Assembly: GCA_035765775.1 (NCBI GenBank)
Contig: DASTWV010000055.1
Coordinates: forward strand, 124,001-188,000
From: Actinomycetota bacterium
Lineage (GTDB): Bacteria; Actinomycetota; CADDZG01; JAHWKV01; JAOPZY01
DNA: 64,000 nucleotides
Direction: 5' to 3'
Below the pieces are notes generated by a model, which was not told the DNA's origin, ran no database searches, and saw only the letters and a program-made list of their open reading frames with translations. How positions within the stretch are numbered: the first letter of the stretch is position 1; each line of letters starts with the position of its first letter. This document shows, one piece after another, positions 28,026-36,020 of the stretch. A program made the translations under genes and the position numbers.

Positions 28026-28103
28026 ATGACCGGCGACATACCGCATAGTCCGTCGCGCCACCCGTCTCCCGCGCTGCACCTGTTACCCCCGCACGGCCGC
28101 TAG
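28026..28103 (+). CDS. Proline-rich leader peptide (uORF) of metal-transport operon
   Basis: ATG at 28026 follows the near-perfect Shine-Dalgarno AAGGAGG (28011-28017) by 8 bases, far better than most genes here. The 25-residue peptide starts MTGDIPHSPSRHPSP and ends HLLPPHGR, with six prolines and four histidines. Codon 20 is TTA, very rare in this GC-rich sequence, and is followed directly by CCC CCG. The TAG stop (28101-28103) touches the first base of stem A of the leader. Proline-rich leader peptides sense Mg2+ or proline supply upstream of enterobacterial mgtA (mgtL), so a similar role is inferred; homology is not claimed. Too short for normal gene calling. Confidence 0.6.
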   Translation: MTGDIPHSPSRHPSPALHLLPPHGR

Positions 28104-28202
28104 CCCCGCTGCCACACCGGCCCCCCCACACCGGGAGGGCCATCTCCTGGCGGCGGGGCGGACCACACCGCCGCTGCTTCCGCCCCGTAGCCGACTCCGA
28201 CT

Positions 28203-28222
28203 CTCGGCTGCGCCGAGCTTTT
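28203..28222 (+). terminator. Terminator-like hairpin upstream of MgtE-N/CBS gene
   Basis: CTCGGC-TGC-GCCGAG is a 6-bp perfect stem with a 3-base loop followed immediately by CTTTT, the only U-tract of this kind near a start codon in the window. It ends 14 bases before the ATG and three before the AGGAGGTGA ribosome binding site, so it can act as an attenuator or sequester translation. Confidence 0.6.
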
Positions 28223-28236
28223 CCAGGAGGTGAGCC

Positions 28237-29586
28237 ATGTCCCGCATACCGCCGCTCCCCGGCCGGCGCGTCCTGCAGAACTACCGCGTGGGACGCAGCC
28301 AGCGCCTGCTCACCCTGAAGAACGTGCGCGAGTCCCTGGTGTCGGTGGCCGGCATCGTGGGGCGCCCGGTGCGCAACCAGGCGGGCGAGGAGATCGGTCG
28401 TGTGCGCGACGTCGTCGTGAAATGGGCCGGCGACGACGAGTACCCTCCGGTCACGGGGTTGGTCGTGGGGATCGGCCGGCGGGAAGCGTGGGTACCCATC
28501 GAGCAGGTCAGCCGGCTGGCGGCCGACGGCGTCGAGTTGTCCTCCGCCCGCCTGGACCTGCGTGACTTCGGGCGGCGCGAGGGCGAGGTGACCATGATCC
28601 GCGACGTCATCGACCACCAGCTGGTGGACATCGACGGCGTCAAGGTGGTCCGTGCCGCCGACCTCTACCTGGCCCCCGTCCAGGGGGTCTACCGGCTGGT
28701 GGGCGTCGATGTCAGCGCCCAGACGCTGCTCCGCCGCCTGGGCCCCGCCCGGTGGCGGACCACCGCCACCCCCGACCGGGTCATCGACTGGGCGGCGATC
28801 CAGCCCTTCGGCACGCCGACCGGCCCCACCGGTGAGGTCCGGCTGCGCACGCCGCACCAGGGCCTGCGCCGGCTGCGTCCGGGCGAGCTGGCCGACCTCC
28901 TGGAGGAGCTGAGCCACCGGGAGCGCCGGGAGCTGCTCTCGGTGCTGGAGCCGGAAGCCGCCGCCGACGCCCTCGAGGAGATGGAGCCCCGGGAGCTGAA
29001 CGCCCTGCTGCAGGAGTCGCCCCCCGAGGAGGCCGCCGAGCTGGTGGCCCGGATGGAGCCGGACGAGGCGGTGGAGGCGCTGCGCGACCTGGAGCAGGAG
29101 GACCGGGACGAGCTGCTGGAGCTGATGCCGGCGGAGGCGGCAGACCACCTCACCCGGCTCTTGGACTACGACGACGACACCGCCGCCGGGCTCATGACCA
29201 CCAACCTCGTGCTGGTGGGCCCCGACGAGCGGGTCGAGGAGGTCCGGGACCGCCTGCGCACCATGGAGGGCCACCAGGTGGACATCGACGCCGTGATCGT
29301 GGTGGACGCCGACGGCGGCGTCGTGGACGACGTCACGCTCTTCGAGCTGTTCGTTGCCGAGCCCGGCACCCGGATGGCGGAGCTGGCGGGCCCGCCGCCC
29401 GCGGTCACCATCCTGGCGGACGCACCGGCCGAGGAGGTGGCCGAGCGCCTGATCGACAACCGGGGCTCGTCCCTGGTGGTGGTGGACGACGAAGGCCGCC
29501 CGCTGGGACGGATCCTGGCCGACGATGTCGTCGACGCGCTGGTGCCCGGCCGGGGCCGCCGGCTCTTCCCGGCCCACCCGGAGTAG
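28237..29586 (+). CDS. Soluble PRC-barrel/MgtE-N/CBS protein, probable regulator of adjacent Nramp transporter
   Basis: The 449-residue protein has two PRC-barrel-like segments (about residues 33-110 and 115-170, starting VSVAGIVGRPVRNQAGEEIGRV), an MgtE N-terminal superhelical domain (about 205-305, with LADLLEELSHRERRELLSVLEPE and repeated EE-x-AAE helices) and a CBS pair (about 320-440, LMTTNLVLVGPDERVEEVRDRL and GSSLVVVDDEGRPLGRI). The membrane domain of MgtE is absent. In MgtE the N and CBS domains sense cytosolic Mg2+ and gate the channel; here they probably sense metal for the Nramp protein encoded nine bases downstream. AGGAGGTGA precedes the ATG. The acidic helices offer many Mg2+-binding carboxylates. 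Confidence 0.88.
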   Translation: MSRIPPLPGRRVLQNYRVGRSQRLLTLKNVRESLVSVAGIVGRPVRNQAGEEIGRVRDVVVKWAGDDEYPPVTGLVVGIGRREAWVPIEQVSRLAADGVELSSARLDLRDFGRREGEVTMIRDVIDHQLVDIDGVKVVRAADLYLAPVQGVYRLVGVDVSAQTLLRRLGPARWRTTATPDRVIDWAAIQPFGTPTGPTGEVRLRTPHQGLRRLRPGELADLLEELSHRERRELLSVLEPEAAADALEEMEPRELNALLQESPPEEAAELVARMEPDEAVEALRDLEQEDRDELLELMPAEAADHLTRLLDYDDDTAAGLMTTNLVLVGPDERVEEVRDRLRTMEGHQVDIDAVIVVDADGGVVDDVTLFELFVAEPGTRMAELAGPPPAVTILADAPAEEVAERLIDNRGSSLVVVDDEGRPLGRILADDVVDALVPGRGRRLFPAHPE

Positions 29587-29595
29587 CGCCCGCCG

Positions 29596-30903
29596 GTGGA
29601 GGCTGCCCCCGACGCGGTGGAGGAGACGCCGGCCGAGCATGCCCGCCGGGCGACGCTCGCGCCCCGCCGGCCGTCACCCCTGCGCCGCGCCCGGCGCTAC
29701 CTCCTGGTGCTCGGGCCCGGGCTGATCGCCGCCAGTGCGGGCAACGACGCCGGCGGCATCGTGACCTACGCCTCGGCGGGGGCCCAGTTCGTCTACCGCA
29801 CCCTGTTCCTCATGGTGCTGATCACCGTCTCCCTGGTGATCGTCCAGGAGATGGCGGCCCGGCTGGGGGCCTTCACCGGCCAGGGGCTGATGTCGCTGAT
29901 CCGGGAGGAGTTCTCGCTGCGGGTGGCCACCTTCGCCGTGGTGTGCCTGGTGATCGCCAATGTCGGCCTGGTGGTCGCCGAGTTCGCCGGCATCGCCGCT
30001 GCCTTCGTGCTCTTCGGGGTCTCCCGCTACGTGTCGGTGCCCATCGCCGCCGTGGTGATCTGGGGGGCCGTGGTCTTCGGCACCTACCGGTACGTCGAGC
30101 GGGTGTTCCTGCTGCTGTCGCTGGTGTTCTTTGCCTACCCGGTGGCGGCGATCCTGGCCCATCCCCACTGGCACATGGTGGCGGCGCAGACGGTACTGCC
30201 CCACTTCTCGGAGAGCAAGGCGTTCCTGCTGCTGGCCGTCGCCCTGGTGGGGACCACCATCACTCCCTACATGCAGCTGTACCAGGCCGCGGCGGTGGCG
30301 GACAAAGGGATCGGCCCCGAGGAGTACCCGCTGGAACGGGTCGACGCGGTGAGCGGTTCGATCTTCTCCAACCTCATCGCCATGGCCATCATCGTGGCCA
30401 CCGGGGCGGCGATCGGCGGGAGCGGCGTGCTGGTATCGGCCAAGGCGGCGGCCAGCGCGCTGCGGCCGGTGGCCGGCGGGGGCGCGGTGGCCCTGTTCGC
30501 CATCGGCCTGCTGGGCGCCTCGGCCCTGGCGGCCGCGGTGGTGCCGCTGTCCACCGCCTACGCCCTGGCCGAGGCGGTGGGGGCGGAGCGGTCGGTGTCG
30601 CGCCGGTTCTCCGAGGCCAAGGTCTTCCTAGGGCTCTTCACCGCCCAGATCGCCATCGGGGCGTTGCTGGCGCTCAGTCCCGGGAACCTGTTCAGCCTGC
30701 TGATCGGCACCCAGGTGCTCAACGGGCTCATTACGCCGATCATCCTGGTGTTCATCCTGATCCTCGCCAACCGGCGGAGCCTTCTGGGCGCGGCGGCCAA
30801 CGGCCGCGTCCTCAAGCTGGTGGCCGGCATCTGCATCGCTGCGGTGGGCACCCTGTCGCTCGTGGTCTTCGGCCAGACGGTCTTCGGCTGGCTCCACCTC
30901 TGA
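29596..30903 (+). CDS. Divergent Nramp-family divalent metal transporter
   Basis: The 435-residue protein has a hydrophilic N-terminus of about 35 residues and eleven likely membrane helices. The helix-1 metal motif, DPGN in classical MntH/Nramp proteins, reads NDAGG with Asp51, and the helix-6 MPH motif is replaced by ITPYMQLYQ. Such changes mark distant Nramp relatives, some of which carry Mg2+ instead of, or besides, Mn2+. Tight linkage with a soluble MgtE-N/CBS protein supports Mg2+ or Mn2+ as substrate under metal feedback, but selectivity cannot be read with certainty. The GTG start at 29596 is nine bases after the upstream stop, so the two genes are surely cotranscribed. Confidence 0.88.
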   Translation: MEAAPDAVEETPAEHARRATLAPRRPSPLRRARRYLLVLGPGLIAASAGNDAGGIVTYASAGAQFVYRTLFLMVLITVSLVIVQEMAARLGAFTGQGLMSLIREEFSLRVATFAVVCLVIANVGLVVAEFAGIAAAFVLFGVSRYVSVPIAAVVIWGAVVFGTYRYVERVFLLLSLVFFAYPVAAILAHPHWHMVAAQTVLPHFSESKAFLLLAVALVGTTITPYMQLYQAAAVADKGIGPEEYPLERVDAVSGSIFSNLIAMAIIVATGAAIGGSGVLVSAKAAASALRPVAGGGAVALFAIGLLGASALAAAVVPLSTAYALAEAVGAERSVSRRFSEAKVFLGLFTAQIAIGALLALSPGNLFSLLIGTQVLNGLITPIILVFILILANRRSLLGAAANGRVLKLVAGICIAAVGTLSLVVFGQTVFGWLHL

Positions 30904-30965
30904 GCCCACCTCTGAGCCCGCCCGCAGTCGCCGTCCGGCGGGCGAGGGCCACCGCCAATCTCCTG

Positions 30966-31970
30966 GTGAACCGGGCACCGGCGGTGGACGCCGTGCCCCA
31001 GGCCCTCGTCGGTGTCCAGGCGCAGGACATGGCCGCCGCCGAGCTTGCCTTCCGGGCACGCACCGCCGGGTGCACGGTGCAGGACGTGCGGGCGGCGGTG
31101 ACGGGCGGGGCGTTCGTGGTCACCTGGACGCTGCGGGGCACCCGGCACCTGCACGCGGCCGAGGACGTCCGGTGGCTGGTGGGCCTGCTGGGTCCGGTGT
31201 TCGGGCGCCCGGGCGCCCGGGACCGGCAGCTGGGCATCGCCGGCGAGGCCGGGGAGCGGGCGGTGGCGGCGCTGGGCCGGGCGCTCGAGGCAGGACCGCT
31301 GAGCCGGGACGAGGTGCGGGAGGTTCTGGCCCGCCTTCCCCTCGTGGCCCCCCTTGGTGTCGATGTCACCGGCCAGGCCCCCATCCACATCGTGCAGCGA
31401 GCGGCCCGGGCGGGGGTGCTGTGCATCCTCCCGGCGCCGGGGCGCCCAGCCGCCGAGGACCTCTACGTGCTGCTGGACGACTGGGTCCCGCCGGCCCCGG
31501 CCGTGGCGCCCGAGGCGGCGGCGGCCCGCCTGGCCGCCCGCTTCCGGACGGGCTACTGGCCCGCCACCGCAGCCGACTTCCGGGCCTGGTCGGGCCTGCC
31601 GGCGGCCCTGGCACGGGCCGGATGGGCGGCGGCCGGGGGCGACACCGGGCCGGCGGCCCCCGCACGCGAGCCGGTGCCTGTGCGGCTGGCGGGCGCCTTC
31701 GATCCGCTGTTGCTGGGCTACGCCGACCGGTCGGCGCTGCTGGCCCCCGGCGGCGCCCCCCGGATCAACGCCGGGGGCGGGATGGTGCGTCCGGTGGTGT
31801 ACGCCGACGGCCTGGCGGTGGCCACGTGGGGTTGGAGCAGCCCGAAGCGGCGCAGCATTGCCATCGCCCCCTTCGGGGAGCCGCCGACTGCGGAGGAGCT
31901 GGCAGCCGAAATCGAGGATGTCGAGCGGTTCTTGGCGGCAACTGACCCCGGTCAGAGGATGGGGAAGTAG
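30966..31970 (+). CDS. Winged-helix DNA-binding domain protein (HTH_42/YcaQ-like)
   Basis: The frame encodes the HTH_42 (DUF1006) family: ALVGVQAQDMAAAELAFRAR, TWTLRGTRHLHAAEDVRWL, then RFRTGYWPATAADFRAWSGLP and the C-terminal FDPLLLGYADRSAL with MVRPVVYADGLAVATW. Some relatives (AlkZ/YcaQ) are DNA glycosylases acting on crosslinks or bulky lesions; the QxQ-type motif here is VQAQ, so glycosylase activity is possible but unproven. Homology appears to begin before residue 1, at RRARATANLL (about 30930), yet no ATG, GTG or TTG exists between the Nramp stop and the GTG at 30966. A non-canonical CTG start at 30900-30912 is possible. It overlaps the convergent glnA2 3' end by 19 bases. Confidence 0.8.
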   Translation: MNRAPAVDAVPQALVGVQAQDMAAAELAFRARTAGCTVQDVRAAVTGGAFVVTWTLRGTRHLHAAEDVRWLVGLLGPVFGRPGARDRQLGIAGEAGERAVAALGRALEAGPLSRDEVREVLARLPLVAPLGVDVTGQAPIHIVQRAARAGVLCILPAPGRPAAEDLYVLLDDWVPPAPAVAPEAAAARLAARFRTGYWPATAADFRAWSGLPAALARAGWAAAGGDTGPAAPAREPVPVRLAGAFDPLLLGYADRSALLAPGGAPRINAGGGMVRPVVYADGLAVATWGWSSPKRRSIAIAPFGEPPTAEELAAEIEDVERFLAATDPGQRMGK

Positions 31971-33283
31971 CGGGCCAGCTCCCACTCGCTGACCTGGCTC
32001 ACGTAGTCGCCCCACTCCTGTTTCTTGTTGCGGATGAACCACTCGAAGACGTGCTCGCCCAGCGTGGTGGCCACCAGCTCGGAGCGCTCCGCCTCGGCCA
32101 GCGCCTCGCCCAGGGAGCCGGGCAGTGACACGACGCCCTCGGCCGCCAGCTCCTCGGGGGTCATCTGGTACAGGTTGACCGGGAGTTCGTCGGCCAGCTT
32201 GTAGCCCTCCTCCACCCCCCGCAGCCCGGCGGCCAGCACCACGGCGAAGGCCAGGTAGGGATTGCACACCGGGTCGGGCGCCCGGTACTCGATCCGGGTG
32301 GAGTCCGGCCGGCCCCGCCGGACGTGGGGCACGTTGACCACCACCGACCGGTTGTTGCGCGCCCAGGCGACGTAGACCGGCGCCTCGTATCCCGCCACCA
32401 GGCGCTTGTAGGAGTTCACCCACTGGTTGGTCACCGCGGTGATCTCCCGGGCGTGGGTGAGCAGCCCGGCGATGAATCCCTTCGCCACCGCCGAGAGCCC
32501 GTCGGGCGAGCCGGCGTCGTGGAAGGCGTTGGCGTCGCCCTCGAAGAGCGAGAAGTGGGTGTGCATGCCGGAGCCCTGCACCGACCCCAGGGGCTTGGGC
32601 ATGAAGGTGGCGTGCGCCCCGGCGTCCTGCGCCAGCTCCTTCACCACGTGGCGCACGGTCATCACGGTGTCGGCCATCGCCAGGGCGTCGGCGTAGCGCA
32701 GGTCGATCTCGTGCTGGCCGGGGGCGTCCTCGTGGCGGGCGTACTCCACCGGGATGCCCATGTCCTCCAGGGTCAGCACGCTGTCCTTGCGCAGGTTCGC
32801 CGCCCGGTCGGTCACGGTGAGCTCGAAGTACGAGCCCCGGTCCAGCGGCTGGGCGCCCGGGTCGGGCGAGTCGAAGTAGAAGTACTCGATCTCGGGGGCG
32901 GCGTAGCAGGTGAAGCCCCGGGCGCGGGCCCGCTCCAGCGTGCGGCGCAGCACCGCCCGCGGGCTGCCCTCGAAGGGGCTGCCGTCCAGGTTGTAGATGT
33001 CGCAGGCGATCCGGGCCAGCGGCGCGCCCCGCTCGGCGTGCCAGGCCAGGAGCTGCAGGGTCCGGGCGTCGGGCCGGGCCAGGACGTCGCTCTCCTGCAC
33101 CCGGCTGAAGCCGTCGATGGCCGAGCCGTCGAAGGTGATCCCCTCGCCGAGGGCGCCCTCCAGCTCGGCGGGCGTGACGTCGAAGCTGCGCGGGATGCCG
33201 AGGACGTCGGTGAACCACAGCTGCACGATGCGGATCCCGCGCTCGTCCACCACCCGCAGGGCATACTCCTCCGGCCGTTCCAT
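31952..33283 (-). CDS. glnA2: Glutamine synthetase, type I (GlnA2-like)
   Basis: The 443-residue protein is a short type I glutamine synthetase lacking the insertion of the beta subgroup. Family motifs are FTDVLGIPRSFDV, FDGSAIDGFSRVQESD, the metal-binding EIEYFYF, APGQHEIDLRYADAL, SGMHTHFSLF and NRSVVVNVPH with the ATP/Glu-binding region. The adenylylation loop of GSI-beta enzymes (NLYDLPPEE) is here NLYQMTPEE, with Tyr372 present but different surroundings. It sits 36 bases downstream of glnE, the glnE-glnA2 order conserved in actinobacteria. It could make glutamine or act on another amine, since several actinobacterial GlnA paralogues do. Confidence 0.92.
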   Translation of the reverse strand: MERPEEYALRVVDERGIRIVQLWFTDVLGIPRSFDVTPAELEGALGEGITFDGSAIDGFSRVQESDVLARPDARTLQLLAWHAERGAPLARIACDIYNLDGSPFEGSPRAVLRRTLERARARGFTCYAAPEIEYFYFDSPDPGAQPLDRGSYFELTVTDRAANLRKDSVLTLEDMGIPVEYARHEDAPGQHEIDLRYADALAMADTVMTVRHVVKELAQDAGAHATFMPKPLGSVQGSGMHTHFSLFEGDANAFHDAGSPDGLSAVAKGFIAGLLTHAREITAVTNQWVNSYKRLVAGYEAPVYVAWARNNRSVVVNVPHVRRGRPDSTRIEYRAPDPVCNPYLAFAVVLAAGLRGVEEGYKLADELPVNLYQMTPEELAAEGVVSLPGSLGEALAEAERSELVATTLGEHVFEWFIRNKKQEWGDYVSQVSEWELARYFPIL

Positions 33284-33319
33284 GCGCCGCAGTCTCCTAC
33301 AGAGCGCCTCGGGATGCGG

Positions 33320-36004
33320 TCAGGGGGTGCGCCCGTAGAACAGCCGCTCCACCACGCCCCGGGCGCGGCGGGTGACCCGGCGGTACCGGTCCCGCAGCTC
33401 GGGCCCGGTGGTGCCCAGGCTCGCGGCCAGGCGGGCCAGCTGCTCCGGTTGGGTGGGCAGCGAGTCCCTCCCGGGCGGAGCGGATCCCGTGGTGGGCGAC
33501 AGCATGAGGAACCACCGGTTCCGGGTCCGCTCGCAGAAGCGGTAGGACTCCGACAGCGCCCGGGCATCGGGCTCCGAGAGGGCGCCGGCCCCCTCGAGGG
33601 CGGAGAGCGCCGCCATCGTCCCGGTGGCCCGGACCCCGTGGGTCATCTGGAGGAGCTGGACCGTCCATTCGACGTCGGACAGCGACCCCTTGCCCAGCTT
33701 CAGGTGGAACTGGGGGTCCTCCCGGGGCGGGATGCGCTCCCGCTCGATCCGGGCTTTCATCCGCCGGATCTCCCGCACCTCGTCATCGGTGGGCGGGCGC
33801 CAGACCCAGCCCCGTACCAGCTCCATGAACGCCGCCCCCAGGGCCGGGTCGCCGGCCACCGGCCGGGCCCGGACGAGCGCCTGGCGCTCCCAGGTCACCG
33901 CCCGGCGCTCGTAGTACGGGCGGTACTCCTCGATGCTGCGCACCAGCCGGCCCTGGCGGCCTTCGGGGCGCAGGTCGAGGTCGACGTCGTAGATCCCGGC
34001 GTCGGGCGTCGCCCCCTTGACCAGGCGGCTGAGGTACTCGGCGGCGTGGTGGGCGGCCGCCGGGTCCTCGCCGCCCGAGACCAGGAGGACGTCGAGGTCG
34101 CTGGCGTAGGAGAGCTCGCCGCCGCCGAAGCGACCCATGGCGATGACCGCCAGCGGCACGGGAGGGTCCACCGTGCTGATCGCCGCCTCCAGTACCGCCT
34201 CGGCCAGGTGGGTCAGGCCCCGGCCGACGTCCTCCACCCCGGTCTGCTCCACCACGTCGCCGGCGGCGATGCGCAGTTCCTCGGCCCGCTTCAGGCGCAG
34301 CAGCCCAGCCCGCCGGGAGTCGGGCGCCGACCGCCAGCGCAGGGCTGAGAACGCCGCCTCCACCAGCGCCTCCCGCCCCCGGGGCACCAGGGCGGCGTCG
34401 GAGCCGAGATCGGCCAACAGCTCGGGCTGGCGTTCGAAGCCCCGGTGGAAGCGCCGGCCGGTGCCCAGGACCAGGCACAGGCGGCGGGCGGTCTCCGGCG
34501 ACTCCCGGAAGGCGGCCACCAGGCCGGGCAGGGGCCGGGCCCGCCCGACCAGGGACTCCAGCCCTCGCAGGCCGAGGTCGGGATCGGGGGACTTCGACAG
34601 CCAGTCCAGGACGAGGGGCAGCATCTGCTCCATCAGCCGCGACTCCCGGGTGAGCCCCCGGGTGAGGGCGGCCACCGCCCGGCCCGTGCGCGCCGGGTCG
34701 GTGAAGCCGAAGGCGGCGAGGCGGGCGTCCACCGCCTCCTCGGGCATGGCTCCGCCGGTGCCGGCGAACGCCTCGAGCAGGGGGCGGAAGTAGAGGTGCT
34801 CGTGCACCGTGCGCACCGCCGCCTGGTGGAGGCGGAGGTCGCCGTCGAACCGGGCGAGCGCGGTCCGGGCGGCGTCGTCGCGGTAGCCCAGGACGCGGGC
34901 CAGCCGGCCCCGCTGACCGGCGTCCTTGGGGACCGCGTGGACCTGCTGGTTGTCCTCCAGCTGCAGGCGGTGCTCGACCACCCGGAGGAAGGTGTAGCCC
35001 CGGGCGAGGGTCTCGGCATCCCCCGGGTCGACATAGCCCGCCGAGGCCAGCTCGCCGAGGGCCTCGAGGGTGTTGGGCGACCGCAGGGCGGCGTCTCTGC
35101 CCCCATGTACCAGCTGCAGGAGCTGGACGGCGAACTCGGCGTCCCGGATGCCGCCCCGGCCCCGCTTGACCTCCCGGTCCGCCAGACCCCGGGCGGCCAC
35201 CGCCTTCTCCGACCGGGCTTTCATCGCCCGCACCGAGCGCAGCTGCTCCGCCCCGAAGGGCCGGCCCCACAGGCGCCTGCCGGCGGCCTCGGCGAAGGCC
35301 GCGCCCAGCGACGCGTCGCCTGCGACTGGCCTGGCCTTGAGCAGGGCCTGGAACTCCCAGGGCTTGGCCCAGCGGTCCCAGTAGGCCGCGAAGGAATCGA
35401 GCGGCAGGATAAGCCGCCCGGAACGGCCCTCGGGGCGCAGGTTGGTGTCCACCCGGAAGCACTGCCGGGCGATGGCAAGCACCGCCAGCGGGTCGCCCTC
35501 GCCCACGAACATCACGTCCACATCGCTGGCGTAGTTGAGTTCCCGGCCCCCCAGCTTGCCCATGCCGATCACCGCCAGCCCGGGATGATCACCACCTGCC
35601 TCCCCGGCCAGCACGCACGCCTCGGCGAAGACGTCCTGGGCCAGATCGGCCAGCCCGGCGCCCACCGTGGGGAGGGGGTCGAGGCCGAGGAGGTCCCGGG
35701 CGGCGATGCGCAGGAACTCCCGGCGCTGCCAGGCGACCAGCCCCTCCGTGCCCGGGCCGCGTGCCGGGCGGCGGTCGAGCCGGGCCAAGACGTCCAGGGC
35801 GTCGGGCTCCGTGGCCAGCAGCTCCGCCAGGGACCGGCTGGCCACCACCACCGCCACGGTTGCCCGGGCGAGGTCAGGGTCCCCGGCGAGGCGGGCGCGC
35901 GCCTCCGGCTGGTGCTCGGCGATGCGCTCCAGGGCGAGGGCCACCGCCGCAGGGGCCGCCGAGCGGGCCACGACGTCACCGAGGAGATCCGGGAGGGTGT
36001 TCAT
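33320..36004 (-). CDS. glnE: Glutamine synthetase adenylyltransferase/deadenylylase GlnE
   Basis: GlnE attaches and removes AMP on glutamine synthetase in response to nitrogen status. The 894-residue protein has two related nucleotidyltransferase halves: GMGKLGGRELNYASDVDVMF near residue 150 and AMGRFGGGELSYASDLDVLL near residue 625, each with the metal-binding Asp-x-Asp, plus helical linkers. The ATG at 36004 starts MNTLPDLLGDVV; the longer open frame upstream overlaps the divergent DUF885 gene and is not GlnE-like. An ATG at 36022 is another option but would overlap the DUF885 start. It precedes glnA2 in one operon. Confidence 0.95.
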   Translation of the reverse strand: MNTLPDLLGDVVARSAAPAAVALALERIAEHQPEARARLAGDPDLARATVAVVVASRSLAELLATEPDALDVLARLDRRPARGPGTEGLVAWQRREFLRIAARDLLGLDPLPTVGAGLADLAQDVFAEACVLAGEAGGDHPGLAVIGMGKLGGRELNYASDVDVMFVGEGDPLAVLAIARQCFRVDTNLRPEGRSGRLILPLDSFAAYWDRWAKPWEFQALLKARPVAGDASLGAAFAEAAGRRLWGRPFGAEQLRSVRAMKARSEKAVAARGLADREVKRGRGGIRDAEFAVQLLQLVHGGRDAALRSPNTLEALGELASAGYVDPGDAETLARGYTFLRVVEHRLQLEDNQQVHAVPKDAGQRGRLARVLGYRDDAARTALARFDGDLRLHQAAVRTVHEHLYFRPLLEAFAGTGGAMPEEAVDARLAAFGFTDPARTGRAVAALTRGLTRESRLMEQMLPLVLDWLSKSPDPDLGLRGLESLVGRARPLPGLVAAFRESPETARRLCLVLGTGRRFHRGFERQPELLADLGSDAALVPRGREALVEAAFSALRWRSAPDSRRAGLLRLKRAEELRIAAGDVVEQTGVEDVGRGLTHLAEAVLEAAISTVDPPVPLAVIAMGRFGGGELSYASDLDVLLVSGGEDPAAAHHAAEYLSRLVKGATPDAGIYDVDLDLRPEGRQGRLVRSIEEYRPYYERRAVTWERQALVRARPVAGDPALGAAFMELVRGWVWRPPTDDEVREIRRMKARIERERIPPREDPQFHLKLGKGSLSDVEWTVQLLQMTHGVRATGTMAALSALEGAGALSEPDARALSESYRFCERTRNRWFLMLSPTTGSAPPGRDSLPTQPEQLARLAASLGTTGPELRDRYRRVTRRARGVVERLFYGRTP

Positions 36005-36020
36005 CGGGTTCGCGTCTAGC

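Larger units (their letters stand above)
27931..28236 (+). promoter_or_regulatory. Structured 5' leader of the MgtE-N/CBS-Nramp operon
   Basis: The leader contains a 25-codon ORF (28026-28103), then stem A GCCCCGCTGCC (28103-28113) pairing with GGCGGCGGGGC (28149-28159), stem B CGGGGCGGA (28154-28162) pairing perfectly with TCCGCCCCG (28179-28187), and a terminator-like hairpin CTCGGC-TGC-GCCGAG (28203-28217) followed by CTTTT. Stems A and B share 28154-28159 and exclude each other. GCCGA at 28190-28194 can pair with TCGGC at 28204-28208, which would break the terminator. A promoter was not identified with confidence; TTGACG at 27982 could be a -35. The arrangement is that of an attenuator or riboswitch; it does not match the M-box sequence I know. 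Confidence 0.65.

Noticed and set aside
27931-28236. M-box (ykoK) magnesium riboswitch
   Set aside because: The leader stands before Mg2+-related genes, but the conserved M-box core sequence I would expect is not present; only the hairpins and uORF can be supported.
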